Positions 47,881-59,697 of a DNA stretch of 64,000 nt are shown in pieces; positions within the stretch are counted from its first letter, which is position 1; every line of letters begins with the position of its first letter. This stretch comes from Isoetes taiwanensis (lineage: Eukaryota; Streptophyta; Lycopodiopsida; Isoetales; Isoetaceae), in the NCBI GenBank assembly GCA_021234155.1, contig JAJEKV010000009.1:11786546-11850545 (forward strand). Direction: 5' to 3'. The translations under genes and the position numbers were made by a program. The notes under the pieces are model-generated. The model was not told where the DNA came from and searched no databases. It saw only the letters and a list, made by a program, of their open reading frames with translations.

Positions 47881-49142
47881 ATGAAAATAGAATGTGTGCT
47901 CGACCCCTGCAAATACTCTAGAAAATACACTTAAGCGAGGGAGAAGAGGGTTAGACCATCTTAGTTTCAAAGTGTGCCATGCATGTTGTAGCTTAGTGTT
48001 AGATACTACCTTAAGAAGGGAGTTTTGATACTGAGTCTCGAATTTTCGTAAAACAATAGTGCTTATTGATTGGTTGGCCAGTTAATTGCAATAAAGCTAG
48101 GGTTCTACTTCCGTTTTCCCCTCTCCCAAGCGCTATGAGGGATAGGATCAACCATGAACACTAAAAAAAAGATCTAAAGCTGGGAGACTACATCACATGT
48201 AGAAGAGCCCATAATACTAACCTCCAATAATTTAGGCCTTGCCAAGGGGCATGCCTCGATTATCCAACCGTACATAGAGTTTAGGATTCCTTTTTTATCC
48301 GTAGGTCCAGATAGCTTTATGCACCCGCCGAACCTGATCCATCTTGGAGATTCAGTGAGGGAATCTACTTTCGAACTTAGAATGAATCTCAATTTCAAAT
48401 CCTTACGGAGTGAGTCTTAGCTCCTAATTCCAGCCAGCTCATCAGAAGGACTTTAATTTCGTGTCCTTTTTTGACATCCCGAACTAAACAGAAGCGTGTG
48501 AATGCTAGCTGAGATCCTCGCAGGAGGATAGAGCAGGATCTCATCCCAAACTTCCAGTTGATTACGAGATCTGTTCCTAAGGACTGGCCAAATCAGAATA
48601 GCAAGATTCCTAAGTCGTCTCAATCGGTTCAGAAACCACATATTTCTCTGGATCATCATAACGTACTTCCACATATCCACTTGAAAGAGGGGCTTTTCAT
48701 GGTGGGTCAAGCGCAAAACCATGTACGACATGAATCGGAGTAATTGGGAGGAGAGGCACCAGACGTATCCCCACACAACTCGTGTCAATCCCCTGGTTGG
48801 GCAATGAAGATAACAAGTGGGCTTGACTTAGGAGCCAAAATAGGTTTTAGGCCTCCAAAACGAGGAGCATACTAATAAATATAAATCAATCCTTTAGCCA
48901 AGGTTCTAACTATGATGTCCTTTCCATGAAGTGCATGAGTAGAGCTTTAAGGGTACTAATAACAGGCATCTAGATTGTCCATCCAAAGAGAACATACATC
49001 TAGAACATCCATTTGGTCTTATGACCATTCGATTGACGCACAAACGGACTAAGCTAGTAAAGCACAAATGAGGGTAAAGCATTAACCTGAAGGTATCCAT
49101 ACTTCAAACATTACTTTCTATGGCAAAGGGTGAGCTGCAGAG
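47881..49142. other. unassigned, probably decayed retroelement
   Basis: No clear gene. Its position directly upstream of an integrase remnant suggests decayed retrotransposon sequence, but I see no protease, reverse transcriptase or RNase H motif on either strand. Confidence 0.35.
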
Positions 49143-49955
49143 GTGACGCTAGAGCTGCACGCACGTTTCATACTTGTTCTCATGCATTACGTCACCAAGT
49201 GGGTGGAAGCCTATGCTCTGCTCGACAACACCTTGGCCAAGATAGCATGCGTGCTTTATAAGCATATAATCACACGCTTCGGATGCACAAAATTTGTTAG
49301 TGACAAAGGTGTTTATTTTGTGAATTACACAATCAAGGAACTCACAGATTATTTGCAGATTCATCATCTAAAAAGCACGTCGTATTATTTCCAAGGTAAT
49401 GGCTTTGAAGAATGTACAAGATACTAGTCACAATCCTCAAGAAGATCTGTGACACCTCTAGGAAAGATTGACATGAAAAGTTACCTATTGTTCTATGGAC
49501 TACAACATGATCTATAACATTGCTACATGACATACCCTTTAAATTTGTTTATGGGCAAGAAACTTTGTTGCCTTTTGAATATATTCTGCCATCCCTTCGT
49601 TTTCAATTGGCCAGAGTTCACAATCCTTCAGTTGCTCTTCAAGAACGAGTTCTATCAACTGGAACAACTGGATGAGATTCGTCATGATGCATATCTAACA
49701 CACTTCGTCAAACACGACATGCCAACAAAATCAAGAACAAAAGGTTTCAATAAAAAAAAGTTTCAACACATCCAAGAACAAAAGGTTTTATTTTATGGTT
49801 TCCGCTACAAAACACATCCAAGAAAACTAAAGTTTCGATGGTTAGAACCTTACAAAATTATGCAAGTTATTCGACCAAGTGTTTTTCAGTTAGCTTGGAT
49901 GGCACTTTACTGCCTACTTTGGTTAATAGATTTTGGCTCAAACAATTTCATATAG
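49143..49955 (+). mobile_element. Ty3/gypsy retrotransposon integrase fragment
   Basis: The first frame (49143-49427) matches the integrase catalytic core of plant Ty3/gypsy elements: DYVTKW-type HYVTKWVEAYALLDNT, YKHIITRFGC, VSDKGVYFVN, LTDYLQIHH and a degraded YFQGNGFEE where the family has a YxPQxNGQxE box. Read on with stops and frameshifts, the following sequence gives the integrase C-terminal region (FVYGQE, LPFEYILPSLR). The upstream pol domains and both LTRs were not recognised. Confidence 0.75.
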
Positions 49956-50640
49956 AGACAATGCCAAATACAAGGGAAGTTCCAGCGGCATAATCTATAA
50001 GATATTTCATTATATTGTCATCAAAGGGTTTACACAAAAAGGCAAAACATTTTTATTAGCCGCTAGTTTAATCTACTTCCGCGACGGCTACTCAGTATTT
50101 GGCGCAACACAGGCCCGGAGGATAATATATCCCTTATCGTGGCTCCACTGCAAATGGAGCACCACGTCCAGATAATACAACTCCAGGTTAGGATTCTCGG
50201 TGACTCCCATCAACCATCCGTCGAGGGGTATCCCTCAAATTTTCAACTTCCAAATATCCACATGATTCATTCTGCATATAATCTACTCTAAACACTGAGA
50301 CGACATAGTCTCATCAATATTCATGGCATATCTATTGATGATCGTGGCTGTTATCGACTCCTTTCTTTTATGGTCTGATCGCATGCTTACCCTGCTAAAA
50401 TGAATTCATATCCACGTCCAATAAAAATCTCATCATCCGATACTCTCATAAAGGATAGCTATTGAAGAACTTCCATACCTCGCTCCATATTTTGCGGTCG
50501 TTAATGCCTTCCTTCGGTCAGTACAGTCTGCCATTTTGTTCTATAATACATTCGCTTCCTTGAGTTATCATTTTTAATTATGACTGGCCCACCCTTTCCT
50601 TTTTTCACGGCACTGTCAAGTTACGATACCAATGTACCCG
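49956..50640. other. no recognised gene
   Basis: Follows the integrase fragment, so it may include decayed 3' retrotransposon sequence. No LTR could be paired. Confidence 0.35.
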
Positions 50641-50656
50641 ATGTACGGTCTACTTT

Positions 50657-51450
50657 GTGCACATTTACGCCAAAGATCTCTCCTGGGACACAACTAGGTC
50701 GTCAAGCCATTGGATCAACAACCCACTCCTAAGCAGACATCGAGAAGAAGCCTCCCCAGTCTCCTCCTCCACAACAACAAGTTCATCAATCTCAGTACAA
50801 TCAAATGAGGTTCCCGACTTATCATCAAATACCACGCAGTGTGAAGCCAATCACCCCATGTTCTCGCATATGTCAGAAGCCAGGCCAGATCAACAGGTCC
50901 CACCAAAATATCCAGGCCAGCTACTGTATGAATATCAGCATAAAGTTTAGAGATGCAATCACCAGTTGCAGGATCTGCAAGAAAAACTTATGGCCACTGT
51001 TCAAACAGCAATTGGTCTCAATAGATGCACTTCAGCGTGACTATCAACAACTTCAGGTTGCCCATCTGATCTTCAAACACGTTTTGAGACTGCTAATGGC
51101 ACTATCCTTCAGGGAGCAGTTTCGAGAAGTAATAAAAGAAAATGTTACTTTGCAAGATCAACACGATGGCCTACAATCCGACATTGAATGCCTCATGACA
51201 ATCAAGGATAGCACAACTGACATGCTGGCTAAAGCTCATGAGGACACACACACACACCCTGAAGCTTGATCTCAGTGCTAAAACGCATGCCAATGTCAAC
51301 CATCAAACACGCATAGCACATCTACAGGCTATGCATGGCAGGTAGAAGTTCACGCTCGAGTTAAGGTCCTTGAGGCCCAGCTCCAAAATGCTGCAACTCA
51401 AAAGATCAATCTGGATGCCAAACTGGCCACGCTCAACATGGATTTGCATT
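50657..51450 (+). pseudogene. broken ORF with coiled-coil-like sequence
   Basis: Overlapping + strand frames give a Ser/Thr-rich N-terminal part (SSSTTTSSSISVQSNEV) and then a heptad-like, Gln/Leu-rich region (LQDLQEKLMATVQ; ALQRDYQQLQVAH; LQDQHDGLQSDIECL; after a shift VKVLEAQLQ-like sequence to about 51.45 kb). Frameshifts break it. It may be a retroelement gag/accessory ORF or a pseudogene of a coiled-coil protein; I cannot name a family. Confidence 0.4.
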
Positions 51451-51824
51451 TAATTGTTTGTTTTCAAAGTTTACATGTATAATCTTCTGGTGTAAATCTA
51501 TTTTTAGCAATACCATTTATCATCGTACTTTGTTTAATCATATTCAAACAATGATGCGTTGTCATGAATCCATCAAGATTTAATTATACCTCTAACATCT
51601 ATATGTTCTTGTCTACAATTCTCGTAGAACTAATGTTCAAAGGTGTTCTATCTTAGTTCAAATAGTGGTTTGTGTACAAACTTAGTGGGAACTGAAAGGA
51701 AAAATAGCACGGAAGGGCATCTCTGAAAGAAGGATCAAGGCATGGACATGGAAGAAAGATCATAGGGTTGGATTGTGAAGGAGGGTAGCAATGGATGGGA
51801 TAAACAAACCTTGAATGCGAATTC

Positions 51825-51840
51825 AAAAGGACCACCTTAT
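51825..51840 (+). repeat. left target-site duplication of the large LINE
   Basis: AAAAGGACCACCTTAT here matches AAAAGGGACCACCTTAT after the poly-A tail at 59681-59697. Confidence 0.85.
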
Positions 51841-52119
51841 GAACATACAACCATTTACAATGGGGAGGGCAAAAATGGGCGAGCGCCAATTTTCTTGCTT
51901 CTTTTGTCCTTTTCCCGTTTTTTCTGTTACAAGCCTCTTCTTGGGAAAACCTAAGGGAAAATTTGAATTTCTGGTGATCTGAAGCTCAATTCCTGTGGAT
52001 CATCTTGCTGCCCTAGTAGAAGGGTAGCTCTAGCTGCAATCCTCTCACCAGGCTCTACAATTTGACTCCCATTTTGATACACTTATGAAGCTGTATTCTC
52101 TCTTCATTCGATCTTTCTT

Positions 52120-52446
52120 ATGGAAACCTCTGTTTTCACAATTATAAGGGAGAGGGATAGAATTTCGTGTGGATTTCTAAAGGGGCCGGCTACTGAACTT
52201 TGGAGCTCTTTGATTATTCAAAGGATTTTCCCGCACAATTTGTTCTTCTCGAATTCACCTTTGTGCCTGCGAAAGATTGATTTCGAGGTTCAAATCATCG
52301 ATTCTTGGTTAGAGGAATTTGTGGGTTCGAATGCAGTTGGTCCAACAGGGACATTCAGAGTCTATTGTAATTGGTTGGATTATTTGATTTCTGTTGAAGT
52401 TTTCTCCCCTCAAGATCCTGCCCAATTTGAAGGAATTTCTCCTTAA
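52120..52446 (+). CDS. upstream ORF in LINE 5' region
   Basis: A 108-codon ATG-to-stop ORF (METSVFTIIRERDRIS...) between the left end of the LINE and ORF1. No domain is recognised. It could be a genuine upstream ORF or a chance reading frame in the 5' UTR. Confidence 0.3.
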   Translation: METSVFTIIRERDRISCGFLKGPATELWSSLIIQRIFPHNLFFSNSPLCLRKIDFEVQIIDSWLEEFVGSNAVGPTGTFRVYCNWLDYLISVEVFSPQDPAQFEGISP

Positions 52447-52633
52447 ATTTCTTTGAATTGTATGAGGATCTCTTTCCAATCAGTTTTACAGCATGTTAGG
52501 CTTCCTGATCATCTTTGTTTAATTTTGTTTCATTCCAATGGTTTCATATCCCCTGCTTCCGGTTAATTTCCCCCTTTTCAATTGTTAAAAAGTTTTGCAT
52601 GAACTTTTGTTGTTTCTCCCTGATTTTGTCACA

Positions 52634-55024
52634 ATGGTCACAAATTCTCTGGAAAACCCTAAACATTTGGCTCTACTTCACGCATTCGCGCACCTTCCAG
52701 CTTCCGATCGATCCGCCATACTCCCTAAATTGATTTCCTACCAAAATCAACCCTCTGATACCATCCTCTTTGGTAACTTTGATAATTTGCTGCTCCCGCC
52801 TTCTGCTATGGATCCGATTTCTCACGAAGTTCCTCATTGGGACAATTTATCTGCTGATCCTGATCATAGGGGTATTCTCCATCCCCTAAACCCTGCTACT
52901 CAAATTCCCATCCCATATGGTGTTGCAAGAGGCCGCCCGGAGGTTCGCACGGATGATGAACTAGATGAAAGGCTCAAGCGTACAAGAATTCCATATCTAA
53001 AAGAGCGGAAAATGAAGATTTATCACGGTATTTCCTTAAATCTTCCTGTTGTGCATTCAAAAATAGATGCTCTTTCAAATTCTGCTGTAATCATCAAAGT
53101 TCAGAAATGTGGAATTAAGCTTGAAAAATTGTGGGCCTTCCTTCTCAGTCTTAACAAAGGGATCCTAATTCAAGCTATCTATTGGCTCAATTACCCCTAC
53201 ATTATGCTTGAATGTGGGAACTCCAGATCAGCCAATTTCTTTCTGAATTATGGGCCTATGACCTATGATACTTCTCAATTGTCCTTTCTCAAATGGCATC
53301 CTAAGCTTGACATTGATCAAATGAATAATCTATGCATTGCCTCCTCATCTCTTTTTGGCCTAAATCCTATTTATTGGGATGAAGAATGCTTTAAACTCTT
53401 GTTCAATACAATTGGAACTTATATATCTACTGAATATTCCCCTGCCAAACCTCCCAGAAGCTTTGTTCAGCTTGACCTTTCAAAGGACATCCCCCTTTCC
53501 ATACCATTTATAGATGCCTTTGGTTTTGAATCTCAATTAAACCTTAGATGGTCTGGTTTGCCCTCAACATGCCGAGAAATGCTTCCACGTGCATTTACGG
53601 TACTCTGATTGCAAAACTTCAAATGTAAGACCCTCAAATTGATGAGACTCCAACAGGGACACAGACTCAAGAAACTCAAACTCATGCTCAAAGCAAGGCT
53701 TACACTCAAAAGGATTCTGATGAGAAACAAGTAGATCAGCCTGATCTGATCACTACAAAAGGAAATTCTAGTAAGGATACTCAATTCCGAGGCCGCCGTA
53801 AAAGTGACAAAGTCAAGTGGACTAAAGTAAATGGTAGCTATAGGAGAATTCAAAGAAATAAGGCAGCTAGGGAAGAGGAAAGAGACAGAGAAAAAAGGGG
53901 TGAAACTGCATATTCAAATAGTGCAAAATATAATATGCCTTTATCTATGGGTGAGCCTAAGCCGTTAGTTAAAGGAAATGTGATTGGGAAAGCTACCCAA
54001 AGCTACAGACAAGTTAAATTTCACTGAAAGTGAAATAATTAAAGAGGCTAAAGGAAAGCTCAATGCTCATATAATCTTATGGATTTCCCAATCAAAAATA
54101 ATAGTAAGAGTGGGTCATTAGATATGAAATCTCGGGACAAAGCAAAGTTCCAACTGAATTCAAGTCAGGTGAATTAACAATTGAAAATTCCATTGCCAGC
54201 AAAGATCGAAACATCAAAGCAAAGAACAAATCACATGATATAAAAAGGATTCTAATCTAGCTAGCGGTTCAAGTCAAACCATCAAGACTTGACTCAAGAG
54301 TTAGCACAAAGAAGAAGACAACTTACAGATCAACACTCCAAATCCTTTTCAGGTATTATCTGACCTTAATAGTAATCTAGATCCTGAATTAAATAAAAGT
54401 AGGGTATGTGCTTCTTCTCACATTTGCCCCTCATCTGCTCCCTTAAAAGAATCCACAGCTATCCATAACCTACCAGCTAATACAAACACTGTTGAATTGC
54501 CTTTCTTGATTGATCTGGACTTTCAAGTGGTAGCAAGTCCTGGCAACCCTTTGAATATATCCAACAAGTTTATTGAACAGATGGCCTCCCTGCAAGATCA
54601 TACCTCACATTCTTCAGATACAATAGATACAAGGATGGATTTTGACTCTGTGGCTGATCCTGAGATGGTTCCTGACACTCCTGAGGATATGCAAAATATG
54701 GAGCTTCAAGAGAAAGCAACACCCAGGCAAGTTCTTAATTCTGCTCCTTTAAACAACTATAAAAATGCTATGTTTCATTTCTATCCAGGGGGTTGTTCTG
54801 ATTATTCTGATAGTGAGGGATATGGGAGTGATAAGGAAAATTGGGACAAAGAAGAATTCTTAAATGAAAATCTTAGTACTGATCCTATACATGTGAAATC
54901 CCAACCTATGAAAAAATCTGTCAGAAAAGATAGGTTTAAAAATGATGTGGTTTTATCTGGTTTCAATAAAACTCCAGCTCAAAACACTAGAAGTAAAAGA
55001 AAATCCAGAAAAATCAGGCTCTAG
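52634..55024 (+). pseudogene. LINE ORF1 (DUF4283-like RNA-binding protein), frameshifted
   Basis: The first part (52634-53608, 325 codons) contains a region like plant LINE DUF4283 domains: VIIKVQKCGIKLEKLWAFL, then FFLNYGPMTYDT.. with LSFLKWHPKLDIDQM, and SSLFGLNPIYWDEECFKLL. It ends near LRWSGLPSTCRE, where a one-base change shifts the frame in what should be the zinc knuckle (about 53570-53630). A hydrophilic, Lys/Arg-rich region then continues with stops to the last open piece (54497-55024), which ends in a basic NTRSKRKSRK tail. The protein would bind LINE RNA and act as a chaperone. Confidence 0.7.
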
Positions 55025-55062
55025 ATCCTTCCTTCTCAATATCTCTCTCTTCTCTCATTGAT

Positions 55063-58000
55063 ATGAAGATTCTTTCTTGGAATCTCAAGGGAATCAAAGG
55101 CCCTCTTAAAAGGAGAAGAGCCATTGCTCAAATTAGACAATATAATGCTGACATCATTATCCTTCAAGAACTTAAACTCCCCTCCTTTGAATGTAGTAAC
55201 TTAGGGGAGTGGATTTATCCTAATTCTACCTCTATTTGGATCAGCTCATCTGGAGCAAGTGGTGGAATGGCCATTATCTGGAAGAAAGATATCATTCACT
55301 CCTCCTTCTATAATAGTCCCTCAAGAGCACGGCAAGCCATGATTTGCTTTCGGTTTCTAATTCCGTTTGGCATTATCAATGTCTATGCTCCCACCTCCCC
55401 CAAAGATAGGGAACCAATTTGGGCTGAAATTAATTCCTGGCTGAATTCTCAACCTCTTGATAACTGGATTATTGCTGGTGACTTCAACAATACTCCATCT
55501 TGGGATCTTAAGCTGGGAAATAAAATCAATATGTCCGTAATGTAAAAGGAGAATTGGGATACTCTTATTGCTGATAATAACCTGATCTATATCCCTCCCT
55601 CACCGCCACCTACACTTGGTCAAATAAACAAAAGGATAAAGCAAGAGTTTTACGCACCACTGGGCCAGTTTTATGTCTCCAATCCTTACGCTTCCCTCTT
55701 TGGGACAACAAATTTTGTTACAAGTGATGAAGGAACTTCCATTTCTGATTATCAGCCTCAGTTCCTCCATACCTCTCATGTCATCAATATTAAAAGAGAA
55801 GGGAGCACGCCTTACAAGTTTAATTCCTCTCTATTGGAAAATGAGAAATTTTGCTCTCAATTCAGATCCTTTTATGAGACTCTCTCCAATAATTCAAATC
55901 AATTGCCCTCTATGAAATGTTTTTACTCGAAGATCAAACAAATCAAAGGGTGGATTAAAAACTGGTCTAAAACTATCAAGGAGGAGAGAAGTAAGGAAAG
56001 AAACCAGCTCTTAATGTATATGAAGGATATTAGGTCTCTTCTTCAGAATGATCCTTCTAACTATAATCTTCATGTAGGTGAGGAAATTTTAGAGAGAAGA
56101 ATTAAGAATATTGAGGAAATAGAAGCTAAGGGCTCAGCTATTAGATGCAAAATTAAGTATACTAATGAAATGGACTCTGGCTCCTCTAAATTCTTCTTCA
56201 GGGTTGCCAAGAGTAGGGTTCTTAGAAACTCCATTCTTTGAGACTACCGGATGATCGTGGTAACAATTATAATACTCATTCGATATTGCAAACTTCTTCA
56301 AGAGCAGATATATGGATATCTTTAGTGCCAAGCCAATTGATCCCAACATGGCCTCGTGGTTAATGAGTTTATTTCCATTGTGGATTCTATTCTTCCTGAG
56401 CCAAGGGAAATCATGGACGATGCTATCATTGCCATTCCATCTCACAATGAGATTTATGAGACTCTAAATTCCTTCAGCAAAGGTAAATCTCTTGGGCCAG
56501 ATGGCCTTCCTGCTGAATTCTACATCAAGTTCTGGGATATTCTCAAAAGTGATGTTATCTCCCTTGTCCATGCCTTCTGGAATGACAATCATTTACATCC
56601 TTCAATTTCCAGTGGCTTTATCTCTCTGATACCTAAAGTTGACCATCCTTCCAAGTTTCGTGGATCGAGACCCATCTCTCTCACCAACACTACTTATAAG
56701 CTCTGTGCTAAGATCATTGCCATGAGAATCAAGAGCTTTCTTCAAAGGAATATTAGCCAAAATCAATCAGCCTTCCTTCCAAATAGATATATCTTGGATA
56801 ATTATGTGGCTGCTATGGAAGGTCTACATTGGAACAAAATCTCGAATCAAAATTGTATTCTTCTCAAGCTGGATTTTAAAAGAGCCTTTGACTCTGTGAG
56901 GTGGGATTTCTTGGATTTTGCCATGTCTAAATTGGGCTTTCATCCCAAACTCATGAATCTTATACATGGTTTAAACTCGAGGTCCAATTCTGCAGTTCTC
57001 ATCAATGGAGTCCCCACCGGCTTTTTTTTTCCTCTCTTGTGGAGTTAGACAAGGATGTCCTCTAGCTCCTTATCTTTTTCTTGTGGCTGCTGAACTTTTA
57101 ACTAAGGTCACTCTTCATTATCAGAATTCTGCTCAGTTGAAAGGTTTGAATCTTCCAAACTCTGATAATAGTATTTCCATTCTTCAATATGCTGATGATA
57201 CCTTTTCCTTCCTGGATGCTGATCTTCACAATATCAATCTTTTCCTTAAGATTTTAAGACAATTCTCTGCTGCCTCTGGTATCCAATTGAATTTGGGTAA
57301 AAGTATGATCATTGGTGACCTCAATACTCCTGTTCTAGCTGGTATTAATGTTCTGCCTACTAATCAGGCAACAAAATTACTGGGATTGCCTATAGCCTTG
57401 AATCATAGCATCAAAGGCCTTTGGGATCCAATTATTTCGAGAATAAAAAAGAAGCTGAACAATTATGGGAATTATCTCTCTCTTGCAGGTAGATCTATCA
57501 TTGCTAATGCTGTTCTTGCTAGTTCTCATGTCTACTTTTCTACAGCTCTAGTAGCTCCCAAATATGTTTATTTGGAGCTTGAGAAGATAATTAGGAATTT
57601 CATCTGGAAGGAAGTCATCCGGTCAATTGAACTCTATATGCAAGCCTAAAGTCTCTCGGAGGGTTAGGTTGCAAGAATCTTTTATCCAAGCTCAATCCCT
57701 TTGTCGGGTTTATTTGGAAAGCAATTCATGGGAATCAGTCTCCTGCTTATATTTTTATCAGGTATTGGATTTCTCTAAGTTGCCCTTGTGGTCACCCCTC
57801 AATCCATCATCTGCTTCCTCATTCTGCCTTCAATCAATCAAAACCAGGTCCCAAAGATTTCCCTCTCATGCATAATCTCATCAAGGCTTGGAATGCTATT
57901 TCTCCTAATTTTCATTTCATTAAAAGAGAAGAGTTACATTCTGATGTTCCAATCTTCTGGAACCCAATCATGACTGAGCAAAATTCTCCTGTTCTAGCTA

Positions 58001-58761
58001 TCAAGCATCCCAGGATCTATAAGAAATGGCATGAGGCTGATCTTGTCTATATCAGAGACATGTTTGTAAGTGGTAGAATCATTTCGTGGACTAGACTGAA
58101 AAGTATTATTAGAGGCACCTCCTCTGATAAGAAAATTTATTCCTTTATCAAACCCTTCCTCTCAAACTTATCTGTTAACTCTGGCAAAAGTGACTGGAGG
58201 GTAAATGAAAAAGGGGATTATAAAGTGAAAGATGTTTACAATGCCATGACTTCCAACATTGAGGGGTGTAAAGCTATGCTGAAATGGTCAATTACTTATG
58301 ATCAGCTTAAAAAACTATTTCATAATGTCTGGCATTCATATTGTCCTCCAAAAGTCTCTTATTTTATTTGGCTCATTGCTAATGGCAGTTTAAACAATCT
58401 GGTCTCCATGTCCAGAAATAACCCTAATATTTCTGCTAATTGCCCTTTAGCTTGTAATAGGCCTGAGGACATGTGCCATATTTTCTTCTGTAGTACCCTA
58501 AATGGTTTCTGGTCTTGGTTCACAGACAAATTTGGGATTGATATTAATCAGGATCTTATGTCCCTATTGAGTCATGATAATAATTTCACAAGACAGCTTA
58601 TTAATATTGCCCTTTGGAATATTTGGAAAGCAAGGAATCGGGTGTTATATGGTAAAAAGAATGTGTCCATCTTCTGGATAAAATTGCACTTTCAGTTTGA
58701 TTTTGAGACTATTGCTACAGCACATAAAAAGAAATTTGGTGCTAATTTTGACAGGAAATAG
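55063..58761 (+). pseudogene. LINE ORF2: endonuclease, reverse transcriptase, zf-RVT, broken
   Basis: The apurinic-like endonuclease starts at 55063 (MKILSWNLKGIKG; catalytic glutamate in ILQELKL; INVYAPTS; IIAGDFNN). A stop and frameshift follow at 55545. The linker is at 55834-56241. Reverse transcriptase starts at 56356 (SLGPDGLPAEFY; FISLIPKV; PISLTNTTYKL; NQSAFLPNRYI; KLDFKRAFDSVRWDFL). A frameshift in a T-run at about 57025 precedes GVRQGCPLAPYLF and the intact catalytic box YADDTF (about 57190). The zf-RVT region lies near 58330-58520 (PPKVSYFIWLIANGSL; the Cys pattern ANCPLACNRPEDMCHIFFC). At least four breaks make it inactive, but all key catalytic residues can still be seen. Confidence 0.85.
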
Positions 58762-59365
58762 GAAGACTATGGTTTGTATAGGGGTCACTTTGATTTGTTT
58801 GCTTCCAATCTAAATGTGGTGGATTCTAACTTATTTCTTTCTGATGATCCTAGAGTATCTTAATTTCTTACGAAGAGAAGGAAGCAATAAATTTAATTCC
58901 AGCAACTCTCCTTTCAGTCAGAGATCTCGGGATCAGGTCATGAAAAATGACATTGCCACTTCAATGGAGTCTTTCCTGATGAAAAGAGGACGTATGAGTT
59001 ACAATAAGGAAAGTGAAGACTTGTGGGCGAGTATATTTTGCAGGGAGGTCATCCAAATCCACCTCTTGTGGAAATTCCTATCAGCCAATAACCGAATTCT
59101 CACAGAAGCTCAGCTCTCAAGATATAGAACACTGTATTACAGCCATAAGTTACTGGCTGATCTATATGGATCACTGCTAATTCTTCTTGAGGACAAGGAT
59201 ATGTTTCGACTATGCTACTATAATAATTGGCCCCTTGTTCAATACTTCTTTGGATCCACAGATACCTTTAATGCCTACTTCAACTCTTACTTTTCGGATC
59301 ATCTTTTGAATTCCCTCGTCCATCCGGGCACGCAAATCAAGAAGCATATACTGGCTTTTATTTAA
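58762..59365 (+). CDS. extra C-terminal ORF of the LINE, unknown
   Basis: After the ORF2 stop at 58761 the same frame continues open for about 35 codons (EDYGLYRGHFDLFASNLNV...). After a frameshift a 183-codon ORF (58814-59365) then runs almost to the poly-A tail. It is rich in aromatic and charged residues (DVMKNDIATS-like segment, LWASIFCREVIQIHLLWKFL, YYNNWPLVQYFFGS). I recognise no domain. Standard plant L1 elements end soon after zf-RVT, so this is either an extended ORF2 C-terminus or a third ORF. Confidence 0.5.
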
Positions 59366-59697
59366 TTTAGTTCTGGTTTACTTTTTTGGTGGATTATTTG
59401 GCAGGTTCATAATCCTTCGAGAATCTTCTACAATCTTCAGTTCCGGGAAAGCGAATTACTATTTACCTATTTTCATTACATTCTCCTACGGGTGACTGCT
59501 GTTTGATCTACTTCCTAAAGTGCAGACCTCATTTTGCAATCTGTTTACGCTCTGTTATCAATTGCTGGATTTGACTATATTTTTGATATGCTTCTCATAA
59601 AAGCATACCTTTGCTATGTATTTTGAGATTTCATAATTAATGATAAAACCAACTCTTACTTTCAAAAAAAAAAAAAAAAAAAAAGGGACCACCTTAT

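Larger units (their letters stand above)
51841..59684 (+). mobile_element. nearly full-length LINE retrotransposon (7.8 kb)
   Basis: A non-LTR element with 5' UTR, ORF1, ORF2, an extra 3' ORF and a 21-base poly-A tail (59664-59684), bounded by a matching target-site duplication. This is the only element in the window with both ends defined. ORF1 and ORF2 each carry a few frameshifts or stops, so it is inactive but not old. Domain order and the DUF4283-like ORF1 fit the plant L1 group. Confidence 0.9.

Noticed and set aside
48453-48788. 111-codon minus-strand ORF between the MULE and Ty3 fragments
   Set aside because: Arg/Leu-rich with no recognisable motif; the opposite strand is also open, so no support for either.
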